DNA of 64,000 bases from Bradyrhizobium sp. CCBAU 53421 (GCF_015291625.1 NZ_CP030047.1:5952001-6016000); one strand, 5' to 3'. Shown: positions 1 through 8,648, numbered from the stretch's first letter. Notes: a model not told the origin generated them from the sequence alone. Made by a program: numbers and translations.

Positions 1-451
1 CCAGTTCGACATCGGACGGCGAGATTCCGAGCCTGCAAGCGAGGATCTGGCGCAGCTGTCCACGGGAAACAATAAAGCGGCGGCGATCCCGCTCCGACTT
101 CAACCCATCAGCGCGCCTACGTTCCGCTTCGTTGAGGAAGGCGCCTATCGCACGAATGATGTCGTGCTTCACGTCGAGCATGCATGCGAGAACCTCCAAG
201 CAATCATCCTCGAGAACCGGCACCATGATCCCGGCCCTCAGCTCAACTGCTTTATCAAGGAGGCTCGAAAAGGACGCTGCTGGCTCGACAAGAGTCTGAC
301 TGACGTCGCATTCGGCGAACTGCAATAATCGAGGCCCCGAGCAAGCCAAGGCAACATCAAAATTCTGGCTCGAAGCCAACGCGCCAAAACCATCGCCCCC
401 ACCCGCGCCAGAAAGTCGGGTAAGGTCGAGCTCAGGCCAGTCAAGCGTCAT
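1..451 (-). CDS. 4'-phosphopantetheinyl transferase-like protein, partial
   Basis: Only the N-terminal part lies in the window; the frame is open from an ATG at 451 through the left edge. Seen: the stretch encoded by about 1-140 reads LNEAERRRADGLKSERDRRR followed by FIVSRGQLRQILA, which matches the N-terminal half of Sfp/AcpT-type phosphopantetheinyl transferases (an ARF-like helix, then an RRRF..ARG.LR motif). These enzymes move phosphopantetheine from CoA to carrier-protein serines. The catalytic Mg-binding motifs would lie beyond the edge and cannot be checked. The roughly 75 residues before ATG 226 do not resemble the family, so the true start may be 226. The family call rests on one motif block. 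Confidence 0.55.
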   Translation of the reverse strand, partial: MTLDWPELDLTRLSGAGGGDGFGALASSQNFDVALACSGPRLLQFAECDVSQTLVEPAASFSSLLDKAVELRAGIMVPVLEDDCLEVLACMLDVKHDIIRAIGAFLNEAERRRADGLKSERDRRRFIVSRGQLRQILACRLGISPSDVEL

Positions 452-933
452 ACCTGGATTCCGATCGCAGGAGCGCTCGTGCGCACCGCAGCATTCTTTC
501 TGGAGCAGCAGCTCCCGTTCACGCGGATTTCTTCGATTGAACAAGCACGTAAGCGCGAAAACAAGCGGTCACGATGGCTATTTAGATGTAAGGACGGCTA
601 CATCAAAAGACTTAGGCCCCTGACGTTCGTACGCTTTGGCTTCCTGCCTAATTGCCGCGCTGACGGAGTTCGCGCGTTGCCTCAATGAATGTCTGTCTTG
701 GGCTAGTCACTGCGGAAAGACTCTATCGATCTCGACATGGCCCATTTGGGGCATGCCCGGGACAAAGCGTGCCCGCGAGGGAGCAGTTGCGATGCGATGG
801 ACATTGAATGGCGCCATCGACAGTCGAGCGCGAACCAATGCGGCGAAACGATACTTCCCGTCCCCGCTCATCCAATACCTGCGCACTCGAGCGCCAGGTC
901 GGTTGATATCGTACTAGGCAAAAAGCTTGCGTG
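452..933. other. intergenic region, no gene seen
   Basis: This gap of about 480 bases separates two minus-strand genes. Short overlapping frames on both strands have no family resemblance and no good ribosome binding site. It presumably carries the promoter of the leftmost gene, but I see no convincing -35/-10 pair. Confidence 0.4.
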
Positions 934-1587
934 CTAATCGGGAGGCAAGCCGCTTTGCCCTGCGTATGAGACCGCGAGCGTAGCAAGAGCTGTCCTGTTG
1001 CCGATCTCGAGCTTGCGAAAGATGTGGTGGAGATGCACCTTGATGGTGCCGTCAGTTACCTTCAAACGACGGCCGATCTCCTTGTTTGACAATCCTTCCG
1101 ATACAAGACGCATGATCTGACGCTCCCGGTCCGTCAGCACGGCAAGATGCTTCTCCAAAATCGCGGACTGCCCCGAAGAGATAGCGACCTCGCTCGAAGG
1201 CGCAGGCAGCATCCTGTGGCCGTCCGCGACTTGCCGCAATGTCTGGAGAAGAGTTTCGGGCTCCTCGTCATTCAGGATAACGCCAAAGGCGCCCACTTCT
1301 GCCAACACGGTGAGGTCACGATCCTCGACGGAGGTTGCGAGGAACACGAGTCGAACAGCAGGAGTCCGGGAATTTGCGATATCGAGCAATGCCTGCCCAA
1401 AAATGTCAGGCATCGATATGTCCAAAATGGCGATATCGGGCACGAGAGCGCGAATTGCTTTGAAGCAGCTCGCACTATCGCTGCATCGAGCAGCAACCCT
1501 GAAATCACGTTCTGTTTCCAGCAGACAGTTCAGACCCAGTAAAACAACGGGATATCTGCTAGCAATAACCACACGACTGAAATGCAT
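934..1587 (-). CDS. LuxR/NarL-type regulator with degenerate receiver domain
   Basis: A 217-residue two-domain regulator. Residues 4-120 have the receiver fold and residues about 148-210 a LuxR helix-turn-helix (LTDRERQIMRLVSEGLSNKE). The phosphoacceptor Asp is kept (D56, in ILDISMP). The acidic pair usually found after strand 1 is replaced by A9-S10, and the conserved Lys after strand 5 is Asn (VILNDEEPE). Family knowledge: loss of the acidic pair and Lys usually means phosphorylation-independent behaviour. It is divergent from another LuxR gene at 2056 and next to galE and the EPS locus, so it is probably an EPS regulator (inference). ATG start at 1587. Confidence 0.85.
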   Translation of the reverse strand: MHFSRVVIASRYPVVLLGLNCLLETERDFRVAARCSDSASCFKAIRALVPDIAILDISMPDIFGQALLDIANSRTPAVRLVFLATSVEDRDLTVLAEVGAFGVILNDEEPETLLQTLRQVADGHRMLPAPSSEVAISSGQSAILEKHLAVLTDRERQIMRLVSEGLSNKEIGRRLKVTDGTIKVHLHHIFRKLEIGNRTALATLAVSYAGQSGLPPD

Positions 1588-2055
1588 TTCCGGCCAATCC
1601 TCAGTCCCTCCGGTTCAAATCGGCACCCCAATATCTCCCCCAAGCTACTTCAATTTGAGGCATTCAAGTAAAATTTGTCATCGCAGCCCGGCCGAATTCC
1701 GGCAATTTTACAATCTTAAACTGCATCATAGCATCGACGCCGCCCTAAGCGAGCGCTGCTCGACAGGTTTCCGGAGATCCCGCCCGTCAAAACACGGCGG
1801 TGATATTACGGGCGACATCCCAAGGAATGTCTATAACCAACGGTATATAGGGATATTGGGGATTAGCATCTAATGTCAGTAAATCTTTAGACGCATGCTC
1901 AGGGCTTTTTTTGCCCCGAATTTCTGTCCAAGCGACCGGAATCTGAAGGAGCAATTTTCAATGCGTCGCTGTTTTGGCTTGGCAAGCCATCCAAGAAACG
2001 AGTCGGATTAAACCGATGAGCCTGTTTCATATTTTGTAGCGTCCAGGAGAGTTCC
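1588..2055. promoter_or_regulatory. divergent control region between two LuxR-type genes
   Basis: An AT-richer region of 468 bases that must hold both promoters. It contains an inverted pair of one sequence: CCCCAATATCTCCC at 1626-1639 on the plus strand and its near mirror GGATATTGGGG at 1851-1861. The first copy lies about 40 bases upstream of the minus-strand start, the second about 195 bases upstream of the plus-strand start. This could be an operator pair, but that is not demonstrated. Confidence 0.4.
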
Positions 2056-2976
2056 ATGAGACGACAATATTCTTTTTCCATTGTGCTTGGTGGTGAAAAC
2101 AGTCTTCGGAAAGAAGGTCTCGCCAGAATTCTAAATTCCGAAAATTTTCAAGTCTTTCCTTCAATGTCCGATGCAGACGATTTGCCTGGCAAGGCCAATG
2201 TCGGAAGCGCTTCAGTCTGTCCGGCACTGTTCCTGGTTGTTCACAGTGGCGATGATTTCGGCCCTACAATCGAGCAGATCGAGTGTTTCAAGCGCCATCA
2301 CGCGGATGGACGCATTGCTGTCGTTGCAGATCACTATCGACTGAGCGAGTTGACTGCTGCGATCCGAGCTGGCGTCACCGGCTATTTCATCGACGTGATG
2401 AACTGCGATGCGTTCATCAAGTCCATCGAGCTCGTCATGATGGGCGGAACGGTATTTCCGACCGACTTCCTGACGTCCGCTCTTGATATCGAAAAGCGTG
2501 ACGCGGACGGTGTCCCTCCACGCTTTGATGATAGTCATGCCATGGCGAACGCGGATAGTAGGCTCGCGCAGCAGCTTTCGCCGCGAGAAATCTCTATCCT
2601 CCAGTGCCTGATCGAAGGCGATTCCAACAAGTGCATCGCACGCAAGATCGATATCGCGGAAGCTACGGTGAAGGTTCACATCAAGGCGATCCTCCGCAAG
2701 ATTCGTGTTCAGAACAGAACACAGGCGGCGATCTGGGGGCTGAACCATCGACCTGCAGCTCGGCCATCAAGCGGGACAGCGTACTCGGCCGCTGACGCAA
2801 CCGAACGCCTCCTCCCACCGAAGAGAGAACTTCCCAAAATGGCGAGGACAGGCCGGCCCGCGCCACTCGGTGCAATCGACCATGCGGTAAACTACTTCGA
2901 AGTGCCTCTCACAACCGGCCACGCCCGCAAGGATATCGGTTCGAAGGCCGAGGGGGCAATCCGACTGCGGAAATAG
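2056..2976 (+). CDS. LuxR-family transcriptional regulator, atypical receiver
   Basis: A 306-residue protein. Residues about 7-130 align by pattern with a response-regulator receiver (IRAGVTGYFIDVMNCDAFIKSI is the strand 5/helix 5 region), but the acidic pocket and phosphoacceptor Asp cannot be found (LFLVVHSGDD where the Asp strand should be). Residues about 172-235 form a clear LuxR HTH (LSPREISILQCLIEGDSNKC). The last 65 residues are a low-complexity extension without a known domain. The start is supported by AGGAGAG just before the ATG. It is divergent from the 934-1587 regulator and upstream of galE, 285 bases away. Probably a DNA-binding regulator not controlled by phosphorylation (inference). 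Confidence 0.82.
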   Translation: MRRQYSFSIVLGGENSLRKEGLARILNSENFQVFPSMSDADDLPGKANVGSASVCPALFLVVHSGDDFGPTIEQIECFKRHHADGRIAVVADHYRLSELTAAIRAGVTGYFIDVMNCDAFIKSIELVMMGGTVFPTDFLTSALDIEKRDADGVPPRFDDSHAMANADSRLAQQLSPREISILQCLIEGDSNKCIARKIDIAEATVKVHIKAILRKIRVQNRTQAAIWGLNHRPAARPSSGTAYSAADATERLLPPKRELPKMARTGRPAPLGAIDHAVNYFEVPLTTGHARKDIGSKAEGAIRLRK

Positions 2977-3261
2977 CCGAAATTGGTTCGGCCACCCATC
3001 GGGAAGCTTTCGGCCGGATATCTCGAGCTGGAGTCCGCGCCAACATCGATGGATGCGGCACCCATCGATGTGGCGATCGGCACCATTGGTGCCGGCCGCC
3101 TTGGTGTTGGCGCAAACGCTTGACGCGGGCGTTGCCGGGGCAGCTACAAATACCCGGTGATCGTGCGCGCGTCGTCTTGATTTCAGTCAATCTCCGCGGG
3201 CTGGAGTCGCAGTCGCGATCCCAGATTTCGCGGGCAGACGCGAAATGGAAGTGGAATCAGA

Positions 3262-4272
3262 ATGATCCTGCTGACCGGAGGCGCCGGCTATATCGGGTCA
3301 CATATCGCGGTCGCCCTACTCGACTCCGGGCTAGATGTCGTTGCGGTCGACAATCTCTGCAACAGCAATCGCGCATCCCTCGATCGGGTACAGGCCATCT
3401 GCGGACGATCGCTGATATTCCGGCACATCGATATCTGCGATGAGGATGCGATTTACGAGATCCTGCGCGCTCACGGCGTGACCGCGGTAATTCACCTCGC
3501 CGGGCTGAAGGCGGTCGGCGAGTCCAGCAGTCAACCCATGACGTACTACGAGAACAACGTCGTGGGGACGATGCGGCTCGTGTCGGCCATGTCGCGTGCC
3601 AACGTGAAAACGCTGGTCTTTAGCTCATCCGCAACGGTTTATGGCACACCCTCATATCTGCCGCTGGACGAGAAACACCCCGTAGAACCAATCAATCCGT
3701 ACGGCCGCACAAAGTATTTCATCGAGGAGATTCTAAAGGATCTCCATGGGTCCGACGGCAATTGGCGGATTGCCATCCTGCGCTACTTCAATCCGGTTGG
3801 CGCGCACGAAAGCGGGCTCATCGGAGAAGACCCTCTCGGCGTACCCAACAATTTGTTGCCACTTGTGGCGCAGGTAGCCGTCGGGCGACGCGAGAAGCTG
3901 CAGATCTGGGGAAATGACTACGATACTCGAGATGGCACCGGTGTCCGCGATTTCATTCATGTCGTCGATCTTGCATCCGGACATCTGAGCGCCTTGAGCG
4001 AGCTAAGACAGCCCGGCGTTCTGACGGTCAATCTCGGAACGGGAAGCGGCAGCAGCGTCCTGGAGGTGGTCAAGACGTTCGAGACGGTGAGTGGCCGGCC
4101 AGTCCCGTATGTGATTGACCAACGCAGGGCGGGTGACGTCGCAACCTGCTACGCGGATCCGACGCTCGCCAGAAATCTCTTGGGCTGGACCTCAACGCGG
4201 TCACTCACACAGATGTGCACAGATCATTGGCGCTGGCAGAAGCAGAACCCGAATGGCTATCGCGGCAGCTAG
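3262..4272 (+). CDS. galE: UDP-glucose 4-epimerase
   Basis: Interconverts UDP-glucose and UDP-galactose in the cytoplasm, supplying galactose for polysaccharide synthesis (also called ExoB in rhizobia). The 336-residue length is normal for the family. The NAD-binding motif TGGAGYIGSH is at residues 5-14, the catalytic Ser in SSSATVYG is about S123, and the YxxxK pair is Y147/K151 (YGRTK). The substrate-side motif RYFNPVGAH is present. The likely ribosome binding site is GGAAG about 12 bases upstream. Its place next to the EPS regulators fits a role in EPS precursor supply. GalE homologues acting on UDP-GlcNAc cannot be excluded. Confidence 0.95.
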   Translation: MILLTGGAGYIGSHIAVALLDSGLDVVAVDNLCNSNRASLDRVQAICGRSLIFRHIDICDEDAIYEILRAHGVTAVIHLAGLKAVGESSSQPMTYYENNVVGTMRLVSAMSRANVKTLVFSSSATVYGTPSYLPLDEKHPVEPINPYGRTKYFIEEILKDLHGSDGNWRIAILRYFNPVGAHESGLIGEDPLGVPNNLLPLVAQVAVGRREKLQIWGNDYDTRDGTGVRDFIHVVDLASGHLSALSELRQPGVLTVNLGTGSGSSVLEVVKTFETVSGRPVPYVIDQRRAGDVATCYADPTLARNLLGWTSTRSLTQMCTDHWRWQKQNPNGYRGS

Positions 4273-4698
4273 AGCCTGCGAGAAGCGCCGATTCACTGCC
4301 AGCCATGATCCGAGACAGCGGTTCGGTCGGATATCGGCAGGACTGCCCTAACCTGCTCCAGCCGCGGTACAGCGGGCCGGAAGGCCGTACCTTGCTTGAG
4401 GAAACGTCGTGGTCGGTCCCGTCGAGGGACTGGCTGATCGTGCCCTTACGGAGGCAGCCAATGGCCACAAACAACGTTTCCGGGGAATTGTCCGTCCGGT
4501 GACAAAAACGAGCCAGCGACCGCCGCAGGCGCGGCTATGCCATGTCCACCTAATTCGGTGAGGCATCCACGCCATGAGGCGCGGGCCCCAACCGTGATGC
4601 GCGTCACAACCGACGATGAGGTGTAGGTTCTCCGTATGAGCGAAATCAGTCCGGCGTGCCTCGCGCAGCAGGTCGTGCGCGCGTCGAGGCCAAATGGC
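4273..4698. other. intergenic region, no gene seen
   Basis: About 425 bases between galE and a small minus-strand gene. Open frames here are short, rich in Arg/Pro and mutually overlapping, as expected for chance frames in GC-rich DNA. No clear terminator follows galE. Confidence 0.35.
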
Positions 4699-4878
4699 TC
4701 ATTTTGAATTCCGGCGTGTTTCGATGAGCTCGCAAACGACGCTGCACGACCAGGCTGCGCCGGTGAAGCGGTTGATGACTATTGCAGTGCTGAGGCCTGA
4801 ACTCGACACTGAATAGACGCCGCCGCTCAGAAGCCCCGCGATTACGATCGCGAGTGCGATGATAGCCAGCCGATCCAC
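4699..4878 (-). CDS. small membrane or exported protein, 59 aa
   Basis: Starts at GTG 4878 with a strong ribosome binding site (GGAGAGG six bases upstream). It begins MDRLAIIALAIVIAGLLSGG, a single hydrophobic segment of about 18 residues that could be a membrane anchor or signal sequence. A short soluble tail follows, with VINRFTGAAWSCSVVCELIE. The hydrophobic start, the NRFTG tail and the ribosome site together argue for a real gene. The two Cys in the tail could pair in the periplasm. No function can be assigned. Confidence 0.6.
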   Translation of the reverse strand: MDRLAIIALAIVIAGLLSGGVYSVSSSGLSTAIVINRFTGAAWSCSVVCELIETRRNSK

Positions 4879-5264
4879 AGTCCTCTCCAGGGATGCTCCA
4901 GGTCAACAGCGAGGTTTGACCGCTTTCGGGAAGTTTTGCTGACCTAATATGCGGTACTCATTTTGGTAATCGAAGATCCGCACTGAAGGACGCCGAACAA
5001 CGAGGCAGGACGGCTCGGAAAAGCGCTTCACGCGCCGCGGGTCGCCGGACCGCGCGTGCCGGGACGAGCACCGGCTCAGGCGCAGCTACCTTTGTGGCAT
5101 TGCGAGTGAACAGAACAGCCGCAATCGACCTGGTGGCTCGTAGAGCGAAAGCAAGGAGAAGGGCCGAAACCACACGGATGCCGCGGATGCCAAGAAGGGC
5201 GTTCGCAGGCTGATGGAGCCTGCTCTCGAACATTCGACCGATCTGCACGAGGTGCCAACGTAGG
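4879..5264. other. intergenic region, no convincing gene
   Basis: About 385 bases. Both strands stay open for 80-96 codons (minus 4958-5248, and a plus-strand frame over the same DNA), but neither has a family signature. I read them as GC-driven chance frames. Confidence 0.3.
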
Positions 5265-5268
5265 AGAA

Positions 5269-5301
5269 CCGGGCCTGGCGCGGATGAACCGCGCGGCCCG
5301 G
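5269..5301 (-). terminator. hairpin downstream of lyase gene 1
   Basis: The inverted repeat CCGGGCC...GGCCCGG, extended by GCGCGG/CCGCGC, surrounds a five-base loop just after the stop codon at 5309. The following bases on the minus strand are only weakly T-rich. It is a likely intrinsic terminator for the gene at 5309-6520. Confidence 0.6.
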
Positions 5302-5308
5302 CAGTCCC

Positions 5309-6520
5309 TTAGCTCTGAGGCTTGGTCAGGAACGAGTTCTGTGTCCAGGCAGGGCCACTCATGGCTACGGCGATCATACCGCCATTGGCCCCACCCGAGC
5401 TACCCGCCAGATACTGGTTCAGCAGCGCATAGCTGTTGCTCTGCGGAGACGCGGCGGCCGTGCCTTGATCTCCCCACCAATCGGTCGTCTGCGGCGCGCC
5501 GGTTGCCAGCGTGCCGGTGTCAAATCCGAAACGCGAATAATCCAGGCTTGGCAGGCTAGCGGCGCTTGCGCCGGCCGCTGGCGCCGACCAACCGGACGCC
5601 GATGTCGGCGCCAGGCCCATCGCTCCCATGGCGCCCAGGACGCTGGGGTCGGCCGTCGTAGCAGCTGCCGCCGGGGCGGCTATCGCGGCCGCCGGCGAAG
5701 TGGTGTCCTGTGCTACAGCCGGCGTGACAATGGTGGTCGGGCTGGTGACAGTCGTTGGCGTGGTGGTCGTGGTTGGCTGTGTCGGAGTTGACGGCGACGT
5801 GACGGTCGCCGACGATCCCGTCAACAGTGTCATGTTTCGGTAATCGACGGCGACGGTCTCGGGCGCCGTCGATCGATAGACCCCGTATTCCCAATTGGTG
5901 GCCTGCCCATAGCCCAGGGGGCCGCTGTAATTCACGACCTGTGTCCCGTTGATCGAGACCTTCAGATACCCGCCGCCGGTGTTCGAAACGTCGGCCTGTA
6001 TCTGAATGTTGTTGTACACACCCGTCTGGATCGGATTGGGGTCAGTCCAGAGCGTGAGCATCTGCACATTGCCGGCCCCGTTGCTCGGATCCTGACCCGG
6101 CTGGACATATCTGGCGACAACCTGCAGATGATCGCCGACAAGCTGGATCGCAAATGGCGGCGAGGTGCCGACGCCGCTCGCATTATCATCATTGTGCATC
6201 TGTCCGACGATGAACCAGCCATCTGCGGTATTCGTAAATGACCCGTTGGGGCCATTTGCCTCCACCATGAACTGATAGTTCAAGTTGAGCGGAGTGCCGC
6301 CGGGAATGTTGGTCGCGCCTGAAACCTCGGAGCGGTCGACAGACGAGTCGTCGTACCAGGCATGATCACCCTGCTGGACTTCGAAGCGCAGGGTTTGCGA
6401 GTCGGGATTGGTCAGGCTGTAACTCGTGCTCGCATCCTGCACTCCGTAGACGTCGCCCCCGATCGAAAACCTCGTCATCGGTGTGGAAGAAAATGATGTG
6501 ATTGTCCCGGTCGTATCCAA
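5309..6520 (-). CDS. heparin-lyase-I-like polysaccharide lyase, type I-secreted (lyase 1)
   Basis: 403 residues. Residues about 10-232 form a beta-rich domain of the heparin lyase I-like/polysaccharide lyase type (PF14099-like; motifs LRFEVQQGDHAWYD, DRSEVSG, WFIVGQMHNDD, NWEYGVYRS). A Pro/Thr linker with Thr runs follows (about 235-270), then an Ala/Gly-rich part and a tail ending SYALLNQYLAGSSG...FLTKPQS. No Sec signal is present. The tail is shared with the lyase at 20205, so it is probably the type I secretion signal (inference). The TTG start at 6520 has GGAGG seven bases upstream, and the paralogue keeps the same TTG and site. Probably cleaves or trims EPS outside the cell; the substrate is unknown. 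Confidence 0.8.
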   Translation of the reverse strand: MDTTGTITSFSSTPMTRFSIGGDVYGVQDASTSYSLTNPDSQTLRFEVQQGDHAWYDDSSVDRSEVSGATNIPGGTPLNLNYQFMVEANGPNGSFTNTADGWFIVGQMHNDDNASGVGTSPPFAIQLVGDHLQVVARYVQPGQDPSNGAGNVQMLTLWTDPNPIQTGVYNNIQIQADVSNTGGGYLKVSINGTQVVNYSGPLGYGQATNWEYGVYRSTAPETVAVDYRNMTLLTGSSATVTSPSTPTQPTTTTTPTTVTSPTTIVTPAVAQDTTSPAAAIAAPAAAATTADPSVLGAMGAMGLAPTSASGWSAPAAGASAASLPSLDYSRFGFDTGTLATGAPQTTDWWGDQGTAAASPQSNSYALLNQYLAGSSGGANGGMIAVAMSGPAWTQNSFLTKPQS

Positions 6521-6630
6521 TTCAGGCCTCCGTGGGTCGCAGAGATTGTTCTCTTTTGACGCTTACAAGGGAATTCCACTGCCGCGCATCACGAAGGCGC
6601 GCGACATACCACGCGCTCGCAACGCCTTGC
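5818..6630 (-). repeat. duplicated segment, copy 1 (partner 21267-22100)
   Basis: The catalytic-domain DNA and leader of lyase gene 1 are nearly identical to those of the lyase gene at 20205-21968, with only scattered substitutions. The 3' parts (linker and inserts) have diverged or been replaced. This shows a fairly recent duplication or gene conversion. Confidence 0.8.
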
Positions 6631-6679
6631 GCCACGAGCAGATTTCCAATGTATCGCGGTGACCGCCAACACATTCTGT

Positions 6680-6765
6680 TGCAGCGGGATTGCCCCCCGA
6701 CTGCTAAGACTTGATTTGGTTAATTAGGGAGTATGGCAAAAAAAATGAACTAGCATGGCGACAAT
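6680..6765 (-). promoter_or_regulatory. shared upstream element, copy A
   Basis: On the minus strand the core reads TTTTTTTGCCATACTCCCTA, then ATTAACCA and, after a gap, AGTCGGGGGG. Similar elements precede the ABC exporter gene (about 19885-19965) and the second lyase gene (about 22125-22215), all on the same strand and about 170-240 bases upstream of the start codon. A common regulator-binding site or promoter is inferred. Confidence 0.6.
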
Positions 6766-6863
6766 GAGAAGCGACGGCCCATGCCTGGTTGCTGCCAAAA
6801 TTCTGCGAACAGCCGGAAGGGGCGAGCATTTCCCGCGGTGGCCGGTGCCAGCACTGAAGCAAG

Positions 6864-6956
6864 TTAGCCGGGGCCGAAGATCATATACAGCAACATCGTG
6901 CCTACAACGGCCGTCCAGCCAATCGAAGCGGCAACGGCCCACACCTGTATCGGCAT
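6864..6956 (-). CDS. possible 30-residue membrane peptide
   Basis: An ATG at 6956 opens a 30-codon frame reading MPIQVWAVAASIGWTAVVGT followed by MLLYMIFGPG. It is almost wholly hydrophobic, as in single-span small membrane proteins, and AAGGACC lies just upstream. It sits divergent to, and outside, the lyase control region. Size and lack of homology information keep confidence low. Confidence 0.3.
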   Translation of the reverse strand: MPIQVWAVAASIGWTAVVGTMLLYMIFGPG

Positions 6957-7480
6957 TGGACGGTCCTTGCAATTCAATGAAGTAAAAGGAAGAGGCCGCT
7001 GGCGCTGGACAGCGACCTCTTGGACCCGCTCTCAAATGAACGTCTTGGAAATAAAAACGCCGCCGAAGGTCCGCCATTATTAGACGACGAATTGGCAACG
7101 ACGTGAAGTCCAGCACGCCCGATACCCAGCGAAACTATTGAGACGTTGCGAGATCGACACACCATCTGCAACGAACTCCATCGCTCGACGCACGTAGACC
7201 AGGCAGGCGCAAGTGACGGCCAAGTCTCGGCATGAAAACGACAACTCCCTGCCCGCCGGGCCATAGGGCACGCTCGAGCACCGGAGCCTGTCGGGGAGCG
7301 AATCTCGACTTCCTTCCTGAGCCTTCTGCAGAATCTGCCCCTTGCCGAGCAATTCGCAATTTGTCCCATTTGGCGCCCTCTTCGCGCCGCCTTGGCGTCT
7401 CAGAATACCTCCCGGGGACTTTTACGCGCGGTTAAGGCTTGGAATCGTACGTTCCGGGTGGACCTGACGAGGGAAAGCGC
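6957..7480. other. intergenic region, no gene seen
   Basis: About 520 bases with several overlapping short frames on both strands and no recognisable product. The promoter for the small gene at 7481 should lie at its right end; no clear motif is seen. Confidence 0.3.
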
Positions 7481-7681
7481 ATGGGACAATTTCGCCAACG
7501 CGTGGTGCAGAGGGATACTCTCGAAACACGGCTCGCGGAGCGAGCTAGAGAGCTACGGAACGAGGCCGCGGCTCTCGCCCCCTGTGCCGCCAAGGAAGCG
7601 CTGATCAAGCTCGCCCGATACGCAGAGACAACCGCACACCTGAGCCGAAGGCCGTCCTCGCCGGAACCAGTGCCCAATTGA
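7481..7681 (+). CDS. hypothetical protein, 66 aa
   Basis: A short helical, charged protein (ERARELRNEAAALAPCAAKE, then ALIKLARYAETTAHL). I recall similar small proteins of unknown function in Bradyrhizobium, with an Arg-rich helix followed by a Pro-rich end. The ATG at 7481 is preceded by GAGGGA at a good distance; an in-frame ATG at 7439 is possible but has a poorer site. A terminator-like hairpin follows at 7715. No function is known. Confidence 0.6.
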   Translation: MGQFRQRVVQRDTLETRLAERARELRNEAAALAPCAAKEALIKLARYAETTAHLSRRPSSPEPVPN

Positions 7682-7714
7682 ATGACGGAAACCAATCCGA
7701 GGGCTGCATAGCCA

Positions 7715-7734
7715 GGCCGCCTCATTTGGCGGCC
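7715..7734 (+). terminator. intrinsic terminator after the 7481-7681 gene
   Basis: A perfect 7-bp inverted repeat GGCCGCC/GGCGGCC with a six-base loop is followed by TTCTTCATTT. It lies 34 bases after the stop codon. Confidence 0.7.
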
Positions 7735-7918
7735 TTCTTCATTTCGTTCCGACCGGTAGTCTACGCCGAGGCTTCATAACCTGCGTTGGTCGCGTCCACC
7801 TCAGGCTCTGACTTGGCATGACTGCTTTTGCCGAGACGCGTAGCGCTGTCGCATTCGTGACGTCGCCGCCGGCAGATTCGATCACGACTTCACGACAGGC
7901 ACTCGCGGTTGCCTCGTT

Positions 7919-8160
7919 TCATTCAGGAACGAACGCGACACCAACCCATGTGCCCCCTCGCCAAACGCGTTGCACGAGCAAGCCTTGCTCGGTGGAAAGA
8001 TGAGCGTGAAGTGGTCGGGAGGAGGTGATGGCGGATCATCCACCTTGAGCGCCGCGCCGCTCTCTGTGATGTCGCCGACGATACAGCACGGTGAAAGCCG
8101 GCTTACGCAGTGGCGCACTTTTGTTGCGCTCCTGATGGGCGGGCTACCGCCGCTCCGCCG
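7919..8160 (-). pseudogene. PilZ-domain protein, frameshifted
   Basis: Pieces of a PilZ domain (a c-di-GMP-binding family) lie in different minus-strand frames. One frame gives CIVGDITESGAALKVDD and DHFTLIF (about 7990-8085). The next frame gives VQRVWRGGTWVGVAFVPE, ending at the stop at 7919, which is the usual PilZ C-terminus. Upstream, a third frame holds a basic stretch with KPAFTVLY resembling the N-terminal strand. At least one, probably two, single-base shifts are needed to join them. Either a decayed gene or sequencing errors; decay is favoured because two shifts are needed. Confidence 0.55.
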
Positions 8161-8170
8161 AAAAGAAACA

Positions 8171-8197
8171 GCCCCGATCTGGGCGATAGACCGGGGC
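8171..8197 (-). terminator. minus-strand intrinsic terminator-like hairpin
   Basis: On the minus strand GCCCCGGTCT pairs with AGATCGGGGC around a seven-base loop and is followed by TGTTTCTTTT. It lies just upstream of the broken PilZ gene. No convincing minus-strand gene is seen to its right, so the transcript it ends is unknown. Confidence 0.5.
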
Positions 8198-8648
8198 CGT
8201 TACCGAGGCGAGGGCTTGGAGCCTGAACTCACCCCGTCGGGGTTACACAGGGTATTGTTGTTCCAATGATGGTGCACCAATGGCCTAATCCGCTCCCGCG
8301 GGTGGCCTTACTTGGACAGCACGAGTCCGTATTTCAGCCGACGCGTTGGGGTCGTTGAAGGCGCGGCAATGCAGGGGCACCTCACTTGGCGGCCTCTTCA
8401 TTGCCGCCGGCCCCCGCAGGCGTCGCCAAGGTCAAACGCGCCCCAAGGTGGAGCGGGCAGCGACCTCCGTCGCGGGGGAGTGTAGCTCAGGAGAACTGGG
8501 CTATGGGGCTTCGGAGGTTGTAGCGGTCAACCTCGACCAATGACGCTAGGTCCGTCTCTTGGATTTCGTCACCAGGAATCGCGATTGTTGCAGCGCGCTA
8601 ATACCTTTGAGCCAAGAGGCGACGGGCTGTAGTTAGGACTAGTTCAGA
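8198..8648. other. intergenic region, no convincing gene
   Basis: About 450 bases with only short frames on both strands. A piece at 8481-8500 resembles a tRNA D-arm, but no full cloverleaf can be folded around it. Confidence 0.3.

Noticed and set aside
8481..8545. tRNA-like stretch (GTAGCTCAGGAGAAC)
   Set aside because: Resembles a D-arm only; no acceptor, anticodon or T stems can be paired.
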